Assembly: GCA_963844575.1 (NCBI GenBank)
Contig: CAWJOU010000005.1
Coordinates: forward strand, 186,001-250,000
Direction of reading: 5' to 3'
DNA: 64,000 bases
DNA from: DASZUK01 sp963844575
Lineage (GTDB): Bacteria > Actinomycetota > Acidimicrobiia > Acidimicrobiales > RAAP-2
Numbering within the stretch: the first letter of the stretch is position 1; each line of letters opens with the position of its first letter. Position numbers and translations under genes: made by a program. Shown piece after piece: positions 1 through 8,419 of this stretch. The notes beneath the pieces were generated by a model, which worked only from the letters and a program-made list of their open reading frames with translations, was not told the origin of the DNA and made no database searches.

Positions 1-166
1 CCGGCTTCCTGGTGGCCGCCGTCGCCGAGGGGGCACCACCGGCCAGAAGCCCGACGGCCACCGAACCGACCGTCAACGCCAACGTGCCGGCGATCGCCGA
101 GGCACCGGCGGACACGAATGACCGGCGATGCCGGCCGCGTCCGCTCGAACTGATCCCGTTCCCCAT
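1..166 (-). CDS. N-terminus of exported protein (partial, runs off window)
   Basis: An open frame begins at an ATG whose complement lies at 164-166 and runs off the left edge. The roughly 55 visible residues form a classic export signal: a basic n-region with RRSFVSAG, which resembles a twin-arginine motif, a hydrophobic core (AIAGTLALTVGSVAVGLLAGG), and an AxA-like cleavage site (SATAA). The mature protein is outside the window, so no function can be given. A Tat route is suggested by the RR pair and Ser/Phe context; Sec export is the alternative. Confidence 0.55.
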   Translation of the reverse strand, partial: MGNGISSSGRGRHRRSFVSAGASAIAGTLALTVGSVAVGLLAGGAPSATAATRKP

Positions 167-206
167 CGCACCCCCCTGCCCGCACGACCATCCCGGCCCG
201 CTGCGG

Positions 207-243
207 CTGCCCAGCTGCCCAGCTGCCCAGCTGCCCAGCTGCC
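207..243. repeat. 8-bp tandem repeat (CTGCCCAG)x4
   Basis: Four perfect copies of CTGCCCAG followed by a partial fifth (CTGCC). It lies between the divergent-looking start of the exported protein and the end of the bacterioferritin gene. No coding role is visible. Confidence 0.8.
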
Positions 244-273
244 GCCCGCACCATATCGGCGGGGCCGGCTGAA

Positions 274-744
274 TCAGTCGCGGACCTGCTGGGCCAGGTA
301 GTGAGCCTCGCCGATCTGGCCGATCAGCTCCAGCTGCGTCTCCAGCCAGTCGGCGTGGGACTCCTCACCCTCCAGGATCGTCGCCAACAGCTCTCGGCTG
401 CCGTTGTCGCCGACGGCCACGCACCGGGCGATCCCGCCGTTCAACCGGGCGATCGCCTCGTGTTCGAGCTCGAGAGCCAGCGTCAGCTTCTCCGCCGCGG
501 TCTCGCCGACCCGCACGACGCCCAGGCGTTGCAGGTTCGGGACACCCTCCAAATAGAGGATGCGGTCGACGAGGCGCTCCGCGTCCTTCATCTCGTCGAT
601 CGACTCGTGGCGGAACCGCTCACCGAGCCGCTCGTAGCCCCAGTTACCGAGCATCTTCGCGTCGACGAAGTACTGGTTGACAGCCGTCAGCTCGCCGGTC
701 AGCACCTCGTTGAGCAGATCGACGATCGCCGGGTCACCTTGCAT
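274..744 (-). CDS. bfr: bacterioferritin
   Basis: A 156-residue protein of normal bacterioferritin length. It stores iron as a mineral core in a 24-mer shell in the cytoplasm. N-terminal MQGDPAIVDLLNEVLTGEL and the HESIDEM block match the family. Ferroxidase ligands E18, E51 and the C-terminal EESH pair are present, as is the haem-ligand Met52. Position 54, normally the ferroxidase His in the HxxxxEMxH region, is Asp here (EMKDAE). It lies 27 bp downstream of bfd on the same strand, so the two are probably co-transcribed. Assignment is secure; the effect of H54D is unknown. Confidence 0.95.
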   Translation of the reverse strand: MQGDPAIVDLLNEVLTGELTAVNQYFVDAKMLGNWGYERLGERFRHESIDEMKDAERLVDRILYLEGVPNLQRLGVVRVGETAAEKLTLALELEHEAIARLNGGIARCVAVGDNGSRELLATILEGEESHADWLETQLELIGQIGEAHYLAQQVRD

Positions 745-771
745 GGAGCCTCCTCGGTCTGACGGGGGTGC

Positions 772-957
772 TCAGGCAGCCGGCGACTGTGGCTCCGCGC
801 AGCAGTCCGCCAGCAGTCGCTCGAGGAGCCGGTGGCAACCTCCACAGCCGCCACCCGCCCGACACCGGCCGGTGACCTCGTCGACCGTAGCCGCTCCGGA
901 GGCGATCGCCGTCCGGACCGTCCGATCGTTTACGGCTTCACAGGAGCAGACGATCAT
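772..957 (-). CDS. bfd: bacterioferritin-associated ferredoxin (Bfd)
   Basis: A 61-residue [2Fe-2S] protein. Cys4 and Cys6 (MIVCSC) plus a later CxxC pair (GGCGGCHRLLE) form the Bfd/BFD-like cluster pattern. In characterised systems Bfd delivers electrons to bacterioferritin haem to release stored iron. Its position immediately upstream of bfr supports that partnership. The start overlaps the end of the upstream small gene by 20 nt, suggesting translational coupling. Confidence 0.92.
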   Translation of the reverse strand: MIVCSCEAVNDRTVRTAIASGAATVDEVTGRCRAGGGCGGCHRLLERLLADCCAEPQSPAA

Positions 958-1312
958 CGTGATCCCTACCGACCGGCCTCGACCGCACGGCCGTCGTCGG
1001 CGCGGTCGCCATCGGGCTGGTCACCACTGGGTGGTACCACTGGGCTGGTTGCCAGGCTGGTACACTGGGCTCGTCGTCATTGGGCACACGATCGCCGTCG
1101 ATGGTCCGGACGCTGAGCGGGACACCCTGGCGGGCGAGGTCGGCGGCCATGGCCATCGAGATGCGGCAGGTCGCCGGCAGGCGGTAGCCGACGCCGATCG
1201 CCTCGGCCCGTACCGACCGGCCGTCGACGGTGACCCGGACCCACTCGACCCGGCGCAGCGGGGCCGGGCCCGCCGCCGTTCGGCTCGTCCGCTTTGCGAG
1301 GCCCAACCCCAT
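938..1312 (-). CDS. small protein of unknown function upstream of bfd
   Basis: A 124-residue frame starting at ATG 1312. I do not recognise it. The central part (VRVTVDGRSVRAEAIGVGYRLPAT, then SMAMAADLARQGVP) looks like real beta/alpha protein sequence, while the C-terminal ~40 residues are low in structure and overlap bfd. A good promoter sits exactly 7 nt upstream of this ATG with no Shine-Dalgarno, supporting a leaderless start here rather than the upstream in-frame starts. It would be the first gene of a bfd-bfr transcription unit. Confidence 0.5.
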   Translation of the reverse strand: MGLGLAKRTSRTAAGPAPLRRVEWVRVTVDGRSVRAEAIGVGYRLPATCRISMAMAADLARQGVPLSVRTIDGDRVPNDDEPSVPAWQPAQWYHPVVTSPMATAPTTAVRSRPVGRDHDDRLLL

Positions 1313-1319
1313 GGACGAT

Positions 1320-1348
1320 ATATTAGGACGCCCTAAGTCAAAAGGCAA
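1320..1348 (-). promoter_or_regulatory. sigma70-type promoter with overlapping TTAGG-N4-CCTAA palindrome
   Basis: On the minus strand TTGCCT (1343-1348) is 17 nt from TAATAT (1320-1325), which is 7 nt from the ATG at 1312. A perfect inverted repeat TTAGG-N4-CCTAA occupies 1323-1336, over the -10 and spacer. The arms equal the outer arms of DtxR/IdeR iron boxes, but those are spaced 9 nt rather than 4, so iron control is only a suggestion. Confidence 0.55.
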
Positions 1349-1501
1349 GGGCGACTTGGCTCCCGGTCTTCCCAGCGCCTGGCATGGCGCTGGCCGATCG
1401 GGCCGAGGCCGTGACCGAGGCGGACCGCGGCAGGGAGCGGACCAGCCGGCGGACCGGCCGGCGCCCTGACGGCGCAACCCGACGTGCGTCTACGCTGAAG
1501 C

Positions 1502-3898
1502 GTGCCCACCGCCCGGCGGAGAATGGTCGACGTCGACGAGCTGCTCGCCGCCGAGCGCGCCGCCGGGGCGGCCGGCGAGCCGTTCGCCCGCTGGTGGCGG
1601 GGCCTGGCGACGGCCGCCGAGAACGCGCTGACGAGCCAGTCGCTCGACGCCCTCCTCCGCGAGGCGATGGTCGCCATGAAGGACGCCCTCGAGGTCGACA
1701 CCGTCGCCCTCCTCCTGGCCAACGAATCCGGAGACGAGCTCGTCGCCCGGGCGGCGACCGGCCTCAGCGAGGAGCTGTCGCTCGACCTCGGCATCCGGGC
1801 CGGCGAGGGCATGGCCGGCCTCGTCCTGGCCAGCCGGCAGCCGTTGGTCGTCGAAGACCTGGCGACCATCCGGGTCGTCTCGCCCGTGCTCCGCGACAGC
1901 GGCCTGCGGTCGATCGTCGCCGTCCCGATGCTGCTCGACGGCCAGACGCTCGGCGTCCTCTACGCCGGCAGCTACGAGCTCGACTACTTCGACAAGACGG
2001 ACGCCGAGGTGCTCCAGTCCGTCGCCGACCGGCTGGCCATCGCGGTCGACCGGGTCCGGCTGTTCGAGACCGAGCACGCCGCCCGGCAGCGAGCCGAGAA
2101 GCTCGCCGACCGGCTCGCCCGCATGCAGCGGGCCACTGCCCGGCTAGCGACCGTGACGACCGTCGACGACGCGGCCACCGTCCTCGTCGACCTGCTCGTC
2201 GCCGACACGACCAGCGGCGACTCGCGCTGGGCGGCCGTGTGGCTCCGCCACGACGACCAGCTCGACCTGGTCAGCGCGGCCGCCGACGTCGGGCCGCCAC
2301 CGACGCTCGGCTCGGTCGCCATCGACGACTCCCTCCCGCTGGCCGCGGTCTGCCGGGATCGGAGGGCCGTCCACCTGAGCGCGGTCGACGCCCTCGGCGA
2401 CGCCGTTCCGGTCGTCCCCGGCTCAACCGACGCTGCCGGCTCGGTCGACGATCGAGGCTCGACCAAAGCCGCCGGCCCGATCGGCATCGCCCTCCTCCCG
2501 ATCGTCGTCGCCGACGCCGGCGTCGGCGTCGCGGCCGTCGGCTTCGGGACCGCCCACCCGTTCGGACCGGGCGAACGCGAGTTCCTGACCGCGGTGACCG
2601 GCCAGGCGGCGCTGGCCGTCGACCGGGCTCGGCTGCTGGCCCAGCAGGTGCAGCTGGCCGAGATGAGCTCGTTCCTCGCCCGGGCGGCCAAGGTCCTGGC
2701 CGAGGCCGACGACCTCCGAGAGACCCTCGACCGGCTGGCCGCGCTCGCCCTGCCGGCATTGGGCGAGATCTGCCTGATCGACGTCATCAACGAGAACGGC
2801 GAGGTCTCCCGGATGGTCGCGAAGCACCGGGACCCGGCCAGCCAGCACCTCGTCGATCGCCTGCGGACGCAGTACCCACCGGATCCCGGCGGCCGCCACC
2901 CGGCCGTCGACGTCATCCGGAGCGGCCACACGCGGTGGTCGACGCGGATGCCGGACGACTTCCTCCGGGAGACGACGAGGAACGACGAGCACTACGAGCT
3001 GACGAAGACGCTCGGCTTCCGGTCGTACATGACCGTGCCGTTGATGGCCGACCGCCGGGTCGTCGGCTCGGTGACGTTCATCTCCGCCGGCCGGGCGTTC
3101 GCCGACGACGACGTCGCGTTCGCCGAGCAGCTGGCCGAGCAGGTGGCCGCAGTGGTCGACAACGCCCGCCGCTACGACGTCGCCTACCGGACGTCCCACA
3201 TCCTCCAGTCGAGCCTCCTCCCCCGCTGGCTCCCCGCCGTGCCCGGCCTCACGGTCGAGACGCGTTACCTCGCCGCGGCCGAGGGCCTCGAGGTCGGCGG
3301 TGACTTCTACGACCTGATCGCCCTACCGAGCGGCCGGGTCGGGTTCATGGTCGGCGACGTCGCCGGTCACGACCGCGACGCGGCGGCCCTGATGGGCCAC
3401 CTGCGCAGCGCCGCCCGGGCCCTGGCCGGCCAGGTCGACGGTCCGGTCGAGCTCGTCGCCGCGCTCAAGTGGAGCTGGGAGCTCCTCGGCTTCGACCGGC
3501 TGGCGACCGGTCTGTTCGGCCAGCTCGACCCGCCGACCGGCGAGGTGGTGATGGCGTCGGCCGGCCACTACCCACCGCTCCTCGTCGACGACGACGGGGC
3601 GCGGTTCCTTCCACTGGCGCCCGTCGCCCCGCTCGGCGTCGACGGCGGCACCGCCCGCTCGGAGTGGCGCGGCCGCCTCCGTCCCGGGCAGGTGCTCCTC
3701 CTCTACACCGACGGCGTGATCGACGAGCGCCGCGTCGGCAGCGACGAGAGCATGGCGCGGCTGGCCGCCACGGCAACGGCCGGCGACCACACGCCGGCCG
3801 CGCTCTGCGAACGGGTCGTCCAGGCGCTCCACACCGACCGGGTCGACGACGTCGCGCTCATGGCCCTGCAGATCGATCCCGGCCGCGACGTCCCCTGA
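1502..3898 (+). CDS. multi-GAF PP2C-type (SpoIIE-like) phosphatase
   Basis: A 798-residue cytoplasmic regulator. Residues ~35-190, ~210-380 and ~390-550 are GAF-like sensory domains; residues ~570-798 form a SpoIIE/RsbU-type Ser/Thr phosphatase with GGDFYD, GDVAGHD, SAGHYPPLL and LLYTDGVIDE, the metal-binding aspartate motifs. Such proteins dephosphorylate anti-sigma-factor antagonists in the general stress response. No transmembrane segment is evident. Start is GTG 1502; an ATG at 1523 preceded by GGCGGAG is a plausible alternative. It converges on and overlaps mftF by about 40 nt. The partner antagonist is not in the window. Confidence 0.9.
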   Translation: MPTARRRMVDVDELLAAERAAGAAGEPFARWWRGLATAAENALTSQSLDALLREAMVAMKDALEVDTVALLLANESGDELVARAATGLSEELSLDLGIRAGEGMAGLVLASRQPLVVEDLATIRVVSPVLRDSGLRSIVAVPMLLDGQTLGVLYAGSYELDYFDKTDAEVLQSVADRLAIAVDRVRLFETEHAARQRAEKLADRLARMQRATARLATVTTVDDAATVLVDLLVADTTSGDSRWAAVWLRHDDQLDLVSAAADVGPPPTLGSVAIDDSLPLAAVCRDRRAVHLSAVDALGDAVPVVPGSTDAAGSVDDRGSTKAAGPIGIALLPIVVADAGVGVAAVGFGTAHPFGPGEREFLTAVTGQAALAVDRARLLAQQVQLAEMSSFLARAAKVLAEADDLRETLDRLAALALPALGEICLIDVINENGEVSRMVAKHRDPASQHLVDRLRTQYPPDPGGRHPAVDVIRSGHTRWSTRMPDDFLRETTRNDEHYELTKTLGFRSYMTVPLMADRRVVGSVTFISAGRAFADDDVAFAEQLAEQVAAVVDNARRYDVAYRTSHILQSSLLPRWLPAVPGLTVETRYLAAAEGLEVGGDFYDLIALPSGRVGFMVGDVAGHDRDAAALMGHLRSAARALAGQVDGPVELVAALKWSWELLGFDRLATGLFGQLDPPTGEVVMASAGHYPPLLVDDDGARFLPLAPVAPLGVDGGTARSEWRGRLRPGQVLLLYTDGVIDERRVGSDESMARLAATATAGDHTPAALCERVVQALHTDRVDDVALMALQIDPGRDVP

Positions 3899-5426
3899 CC
3901 TCGCGGCCGGCCAGTGACGGCACGAGCGGCTCGACCGAGCGCTCACGCCAGCAGCCGGCGTAGACGCCGGCCCCGTACGCCGCCTGGTCGGCCAGCAGCT
4001 CGGCGCCATAGCGAAGCGGTCCCGGGCCGAGTAGCAGTCCGGATCTCGAGCCGATGATGCCCGCCCGCCGTCGGGCCTGACGCCAACCGGCGAGCACCGG
4101 CCCGAGGACGAGCGAGAGCACGGCCAACCGCCGACCATGCCGTACCCGGGCGGTGCGGCCGCCCGGCGCGACGAGCAAGCCGGCGAGCACCGGCCACGCG
4201 AACTGGCCGGCGAACCGCCCGGCGCCGAGCCACGTCTGGGTGACGCCGGTCGCCGACGCGCCGACGACGTCCGGCCACGTCGCACCGAACCGCCGGAAGC
4301 GACCGGCCAGGCGAGCGGTGCCGACGGCGAACGACGTGGCCGCCACCGCCGGCCGACGAGCCAGCAACGCGGCCACCGTCGCCGCCGGGGCCGGCGAGAC
4401 GACGAGGTGGACGAGCCGGCCGGGATGGCGGCGGGCCAACGGCGCGGCCGACGTCCCGTAGTCGAACCGCCGGCGCAGCCGATCGGCCAACGCCACCGGC
4501 TCGCGGTGGCCGACCTCGACGGACGGCTCGTAACGGACCCGCCAACCGGCCTCGACGAGCCGCCAGACGAGATCGACGTCCTCGCCGTAGCGGAGCGCCT
4601 CGTCGAAGCCGTCGCCGAGCGCGGACCGACGGACGACGAGCGCGGCGGTCGGCACGTACGGCAGCCGCGTCCCCGGCGCGACCGGGCCCGGCCGGTCACC
4701 GAGGTCGAGCGGTGAGCCGATCGTCGATACGCCGAGCGCCACGATCCGCGGCGCGACCGCGGCGACGAGCGGGTCGGCGAAGTGCCCGACCAGCTGATCC
4801 ACCCAGTCCGGCGGCGGTAGGCAGTCGCTGTCGACGAACGCGACGAGCTCGGTGCCGGCGATCGACAGCGCGGCGTTGCGGGCGGCCGCCGGACCGCCGG
4901 CGAGCGCCCGCCGCACCGTCGATGCGCCGTGGCGGGCGGCCACGTCAGCGATCGCCACCGGATCGAGCGAACCGTCGTCGACGACGACGACCGGATGGGG
5001 CCGGCCGCCGAACGCCAGGCACTCGGCGAGCTCGACGACCCGGTCGCGGACCGGCACGACTACCGTGACGTCGGCCGCGTCCGGCCCGTCCTTGGCTAGC
5101 CGGTCCGGCACCGGGTGGGCGACGCCGGCGTCCGTGAGCCGCCGGGCCAGCGCGGCCGCGGCCAGCGACGCCACCGGCCCAGCCCGCAGTTCCGCCAGCG
5201 CGACCACGCCGACCGAGCCCAGCCGCAGCAGCCGGCCCGGCGATCCGCCGAAGAGCACGTCCGGCGCCAGCTGCTTCGTCGCCGGGTCGATCGACACGAC
5301 CGTGCCGAACGGCACCGGCTCGTCCGCCGACCGACCGAGCGCCGCCGGGGCGACCACCCTCGGTGAGGCGCCGGCCGGTCCGGTCATCGGAGGCCCGGCC
5401 GCGGCCTCACCGCTCTGGGGCCGCAC
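3858..5426 (-). CDS. mftF: mycofactocin glycosyltransferase MftF
   Basis: A 522-residue family 2 glycosyltransferase. After an N-terminal region (GGSPGRLLRLGS) typical of MftF comes the GT-A fold: VTVVVPVRDR, VVVDDGSLDP, and FVDSDCLPPP around residues ~170-245. Hydrophobic segments toward the C-terminus could associate it with the membrane. In mycobacteria MftF adds an oligoglucose chain to (pre)mycofactocin. It is the last gene of the mft run. GTG 5426 is used here; ATG 5387 (MTGPAGASPR) is an alternative start. Neither has a strong ribosome site. Confidence 0.88.
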   Translation of the reverse strand: MRPQSGEAAAGPPMTGPAGASPRVVAPAALGRSADEPVPFGTVVSIDPATKQLAPDVLFGGSPGRLLRLGSVGVVALAELRAGPVASLAAAALARRLTDAGVAHPVPDRLAKDGPDAADVTVVVPVRDRVVELAECLAFGGRPHPVVVVDDGSLDPVAIADVAARHGASTVRRALAGGPAAARNAALSIAGTELVAFVDSDCLPPPDWVDQLVGHFADPLVAAVAPRIVALGVSTIGSPLDLGDRPGPVAPGTRLPYVPTAALVVRRSALGDGFDEALRYGEDVDLVWRLVEAGWRVRYEPSVEVGHREPVALADRLRRRFDYGTSAAPLARRHPGRLVHLVVSPAPAATVAALLARRPAVAATSFAVGTARLAGRFRRFGATWPDVVGASATGVTQTWLGAGRFAGQFAWPVLAGLLVAPGGRTARVRHGRRLAVLSLVLGPVLAGWRQARRRAGIIGSRSGLLLGPGPLRYGAELLADQAAYGAGVYAGCWRERSVEPLVPSLAGREVRGRRGRDRSAGP

Positions 5427-5456
5427 CGCCGGCCGGCGTCACCGCGCTGTCCGATC

Positions 5457-6284
5457 TCATAGGGCCAGCCCGCCGTCGACCGGGACGATCGCGCCGGTCA
5501 TGCCGGAGCTGCCGTCGCCGGCCAGGAAGCAGAGGACGGCCGCCACCTCCGCCGGCTCCAGCAGCCGCTCGAGCGGCGGCTGCGCCGCGAACTCGTGCGG
5601 ACCGGCCAGGTCGTACAGCCGGGCGCTCTCGACCAAGATCGGCGTGTCCGTCGATCCCGGGCTGACCGCGTTGGCCGTGACGCCCGTGCCGCGCAGATCG
5701 GCCGCCAGCGCCCGGACGAAGCCGGCGACGCCGGCCTTCGCCGCGCAGTACGCGGCGAGCCGCGGCAGGCCCTGGGTGGCGGCGGCCGACGCGACCGCCA
5801 GGAAGCGACCGTGACGGGGCGCCGGCCGGCGGAGCAACGCCGGGACGGCCGCCCGAGCCAGGTTCAGCACACCGCCGAGGTCGACGTCGAGCACCGCCTG
5901 CTCTTGGTCCGCCGGCAGCTCCCACGCCGGCACCCCGCCGGCGATGACCCCGGCCGCGCCGACGACCGCGTCGAGGCCACCCCAGCGTTCCTCGGTCTCG
6001 GCGACGACCCGCTCCAGGGCGGCGACGTCACGGACGTCGGCCACCGCGGCGACGACGTCCGGGCCGGCCGACCGGACGACCTCGTCCAGCTCGTGCCGCG
6101 CCGCCAACCGGTACGGGATCGCCGGGTGGTCGTCCGCCGCGTCGACCGCGACGACCCGCCAACCGTCGGCGGCGAGCGCGGCCACCGTCGCCGCGCCGAT
6201 ACCGCGGGCCGCGCCGGTGACGAGCGCGATACGGCCGGCAGGGCTTGCTGCGCCCGCTGCGCCCACCGCGCTCTCGGCGTTCAT
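5457..6284 (-). CDS. mycofactocin-associated SDR family oxidoreductase
   Basis: A 275-residue short-chain dehydrogenase. The nucleotide site TGAARGIG is near residue 24 and the catalytic YCAAK follows the conserved Ser region (VASAAA). The start at ATG 6284 overlaps the mftE stop codon as ATGA. SDRs encoded within mft loci form a subfamily that holds NAD(H) tightly and is thought to pass electrons to mycofactocin. The substrate, probably an alcohol, cannot be told from sequence. Confidence 0.85.
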   Translation of the reverse strand: MNAESAVGAAGAASPAGRIALVTGAARGIGAATVAALAADGWRVVAVDAADDHPAIPYRLAARHELDEVVRSAGPDVVAAVADVRDVAALERVVAETEERWGGLDAVVGAAGVIAGGVPAWELPADQEQAVLDVDLGGVLNLARAAVPALLRRPAPRHGRFLAVASAAATQGLPRLAAYCAAKAGVAGFVRALAADLRGTGVTANAVSPGSTDTPILVESARLYDLAGPHEFAAQPPLERLLEPAEVAAVLCFLAGDGSSGMTGAIVPVDGGLAL

Positions 6285-7072
6285 CGGTCCCACTCCGCCC
6301 GCCAACCGACCCGCCACGTCGCGATCAGCCCGACCAGCTCGGCCGCCAACCGGTCGAGCAGCGCGGTGCCCTCCGCCGCCGACGCGCCGGCCGGGTCACC
6401 GAGGACGCCGTTCGAGCTGACCGCGGCGACACCGTGCTCGCGCAGTGCCGGCAGGAGATCGGCCACTGGGCGCGTCTCACCGGCCTCGGCCCGATCCGTC
6501 CGCACCGCGGCGCCGTCGAGCGCCAGCTGGAGCGACGTCTCCGTCCGGCCGGCGTGGGCATCGCCGCCCCAGTCCGGCATCCACAGCAGTACCCGCCGTG
6601 ACTCGCCCGCCAGGCGCTGCTCGGCCCGCCGGGCCGCCGCCGCGTTCCCGCCATGCGTGTTGACGAGCACGACGCCGGCGAAGCTCGCGGTCGCCGAACG
6701 GCCCAGCTCGACGAGGACGAGCTCGAGCGCGTCCTGGCCGATCGACACGGTGCCGGCGAAGCCGTCGTGCTCGCCGCTCGCCCCGTACGAGAGGGGCGGC
6801 GCCACCACGACGGCCGGTGTCGCGGCCGAGAGCCGGTCACAGAGGGCGACCGCGATGTCCGTGTCCGTCGACAGCGGCAGGTGCGGGCCGTGCTGTTCCG
6901 TCGACCCGACCGGCACCGCCAGGACCGGGGCGACCGGGCGGGTTGCCAGCGCGGCCACGTCCGGCGACGTCAACCAGCCCAGCCGTCGGTCGTCGCCGCC
7001 CAACCCGCGGTCATCCCCGCTCAGCTGTCCGTCGTCCCCTGTCACGGGCACCGTCGCCGTCGCCGTCGCCAT
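6281..7072 (-). CDS. mftE: creatininase-family peptidase MftE
   Basis: A 263-residue creatininase/MftE-type metallopeptidase. VGSTEQHGPHLPLSTDTD near residue 55 carries the Glu/His/Asp metal ligands, and LVNTHGGN is the second conserved motif. MftE cleaves the C-terminal Val-Tyr-derived dipeptide from the MftC-modified precursor. It starts one nucleotide after the mftD stop and overlaps the downstream SDR by 4 nt, so it is tightly coupled in the mft operon. Confidence 0.93.
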   Translation of the reverse strand: MATATATVPVTGDDGQLSGDDRGLGGDDRRLGWLTSPDVAALATRPVAPVLAVPVGSTEQHGPHLPLSTDTDIAVALCDRLSAATPAVVVAPPLSYGASGEHDGFAGTVSIGQDALELVLVELGRSATASFAGVVLVNTHGGNAAAARRAEQRLAGESRRVLLWMPDWGGDAHAGRTETSLQLALDGAAVRTDRAEAGETRPVADLLPALREHGVAAVSSNGVLGDPAGASAAEGTALLDRLAAELVGLIATWRVGWRAEWDR

Positions 7073-7073
7073 G

Positions 7074-8249
7074 TCACGGCCCGCCGAGCACCCGGCCGAA
7101 GTCCGGTGGGACGACGAGGTCGTCTGGCGTCAGATCGTGGACCGAGGAGCGGCCGAGGCCGAGGAGCGCCGAGTCGATCCCGCCGCGGAGCACGTCGAGG
7201 ACGTTCTCCACTCCGGCCTGCCCGTTGGCCGCCAGGCCCCAGAGGTACGCCCGGCCGATCATGACCGCCCGGGCGCCGAGCGCCAGCGCCTTGACGACGT
7301 CGCTGCCGCGGCGCACGCCGCCGTCGAGCACGACCTCGATCTCGTCGCCGACCGCGGCGGCGATCGCCGGCAGGGCGCGGATCGACGCGGGCGTGCCGTC
7401 GAGGTTGTTGCCGCCGTGGTTCGAGACCGAGATCGCGCTCGCCCCGGCGTCGACCGCCCGCTTGGCGTCGTCGACGCGCATGACGCCCTTCACCATGAAC
7501 GGGCCGCCCCACCGTTCGCGCAACCACTTGACCGTTTCCCAGCTCGGTGGCGGCGTCCCCATCCACTCGCCGTACGCGCCGAAGAACGACGGCGCCGGCT
7601 CGTCGCCGACCGCCAGGTTCGGCACCGACAGGTCCGGCAGATGGCCGCTGCGCGCCCAGCGGTAGAGCCAGCCCGGCCGGGCGAGCACCTCGGGGGCCAG
7701 CCGGAGCATCGTCTTCGCATCGAGCCGTTCCGGGATGTACGGGCTGCCCCAGTCCCGACCGTTCGAGAACGACCAGTCGAGCGTGACGATGAGCCCGACT
7801 GCACCGGCCTTCCGGGCCCGCTCCATGCGCTGCTCGATCCGGTCCTCGGTCCCCGACCAGTAGAGCTGGAAGAACGTCTTCGGGTTGGCGGCGACGACCG
7901 CTTCGACCGGCTTCGACGCGAACGAGCTGAGGCCCATCGCCGTGCCGCGGTTCGCGGCGGCCCGGGCCACCGCCAGCTCGCCATCCGGATCGACTGCCTG
8001 CACGCCCGTCGGCGACATGATGACCGGCAGCGAGATCTCCTGGCCCATCACCGTCGTCGAGAGATCCCGAGTCGCCGGCAGCCCGGCGGTGTGCGGCGCG
8101 AAGCCGAGCTCCGCGAACGCGGCCACGTTGTCCTGGGCCGTCGTCCCCCGCTCGGAGCCGGCGACGAGCGCCCCGTAGACCGATCGGGGCAGCCGTCGAC
8201 GGGCCCGCCGCTCAGCGACCGCCACCGTCTCGAACCATTGACTGCCCAA
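7074..8249 (-). CDS. mftD: FMN-dependent alpha-hydroxyacid oxidase-type MftD
   Basis: A 391-residue FMN protein of the glycolate oxidase/lactate dehydrogenase family. It has the active-site SNHGGN, the phosphate-binding region (VVLDGGVRRGSDV), and YLWGLAANGQ near the end. MftD oxidatively deaminates the aminohydroxy intermediate to give premycofactocin. The apparent start is a TTG at 8249 preceded by a purine-rich stretch. Directly upstream is a 170-bp gap to mftC. Confidence 0.92.
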   Translation of the reverse strand: MGSQWFETVAVAERRARRRLPRSVYGALVAGSERGTTAQDNVAAFAELGFAPHTAGLPATRDLSTTVMGQEISLPVIMSPTGVQAVDPDGELAVARAAANRGTAMGLSSFASKPVEAVVAANPKTFFQLYWSGTEDRIEQRMERARKAGAVGLIVTLDWSFSNGRDWGSPYIPERLDAKTMLRLAPEVLARPGWLYRWARSGHLPDLSVPNLAVGDEPAPSFFGAYGEWMGTPPPSWETVKWLRERWGGPFMVKGVMRVDDAKRAVDAGASAISVSNHGGNNLDGTPASIRALPAIAAAVGDEIEVVLDGGVRRGSDVVKALALGARAVMIGRAYLWGLAANGQAGVENVLDVLRGGIDSALLGLGRSSVHDLTPDDLVVPPDFGRVLGGP

Positions 8250-8281
8250 CTCGTGTCCTTTCCTTGACGACCTTCTCTGGC

Positions 8282-8313
8282 GACCCTGCTCTTTGCAGAC
8301 CCTGCTCGTTGCA
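8282..8313. repeat. 16-bp direct repeat in the mftC-mftD gap
   Basis: GACCCTGCTCTTTGCA and GACCCTGCTCGTTGCA lie head to tail. The rest of the 170-bp gap (8250-8419) shows a second short repeat (CTCCCGTCGGC twice) and no gene. Function unknown; possibly an operon-internal regulatory or slippage region. Confidence 0.7.
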
Positions 8314-8419
8314 GACCCCGCGCCGGTGGCTCCCGTCGGCCCGGGGTGCTCCCGTCGGCGGGTCGCCCCCAGTCTGACCGCCCTCAGCCTGACCGTCCCC
8401 GTCGGGCTACCTCTTGCCG

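Noticed and set aside
1384..3303. Long Arg/Pro-rich open frame overlapping the GAF phosphatase
   Set aside because: Compositional artefact of high GC; the other frame has clear GAF and SpoIIE motifs.
5595..8267. 890-codon plus-strand open frame opposite the mft genes
   Set aside because: Low-complexity Arg/Asp-rich translation; opposite strand encodes recognised mftD, mftE and SDR.
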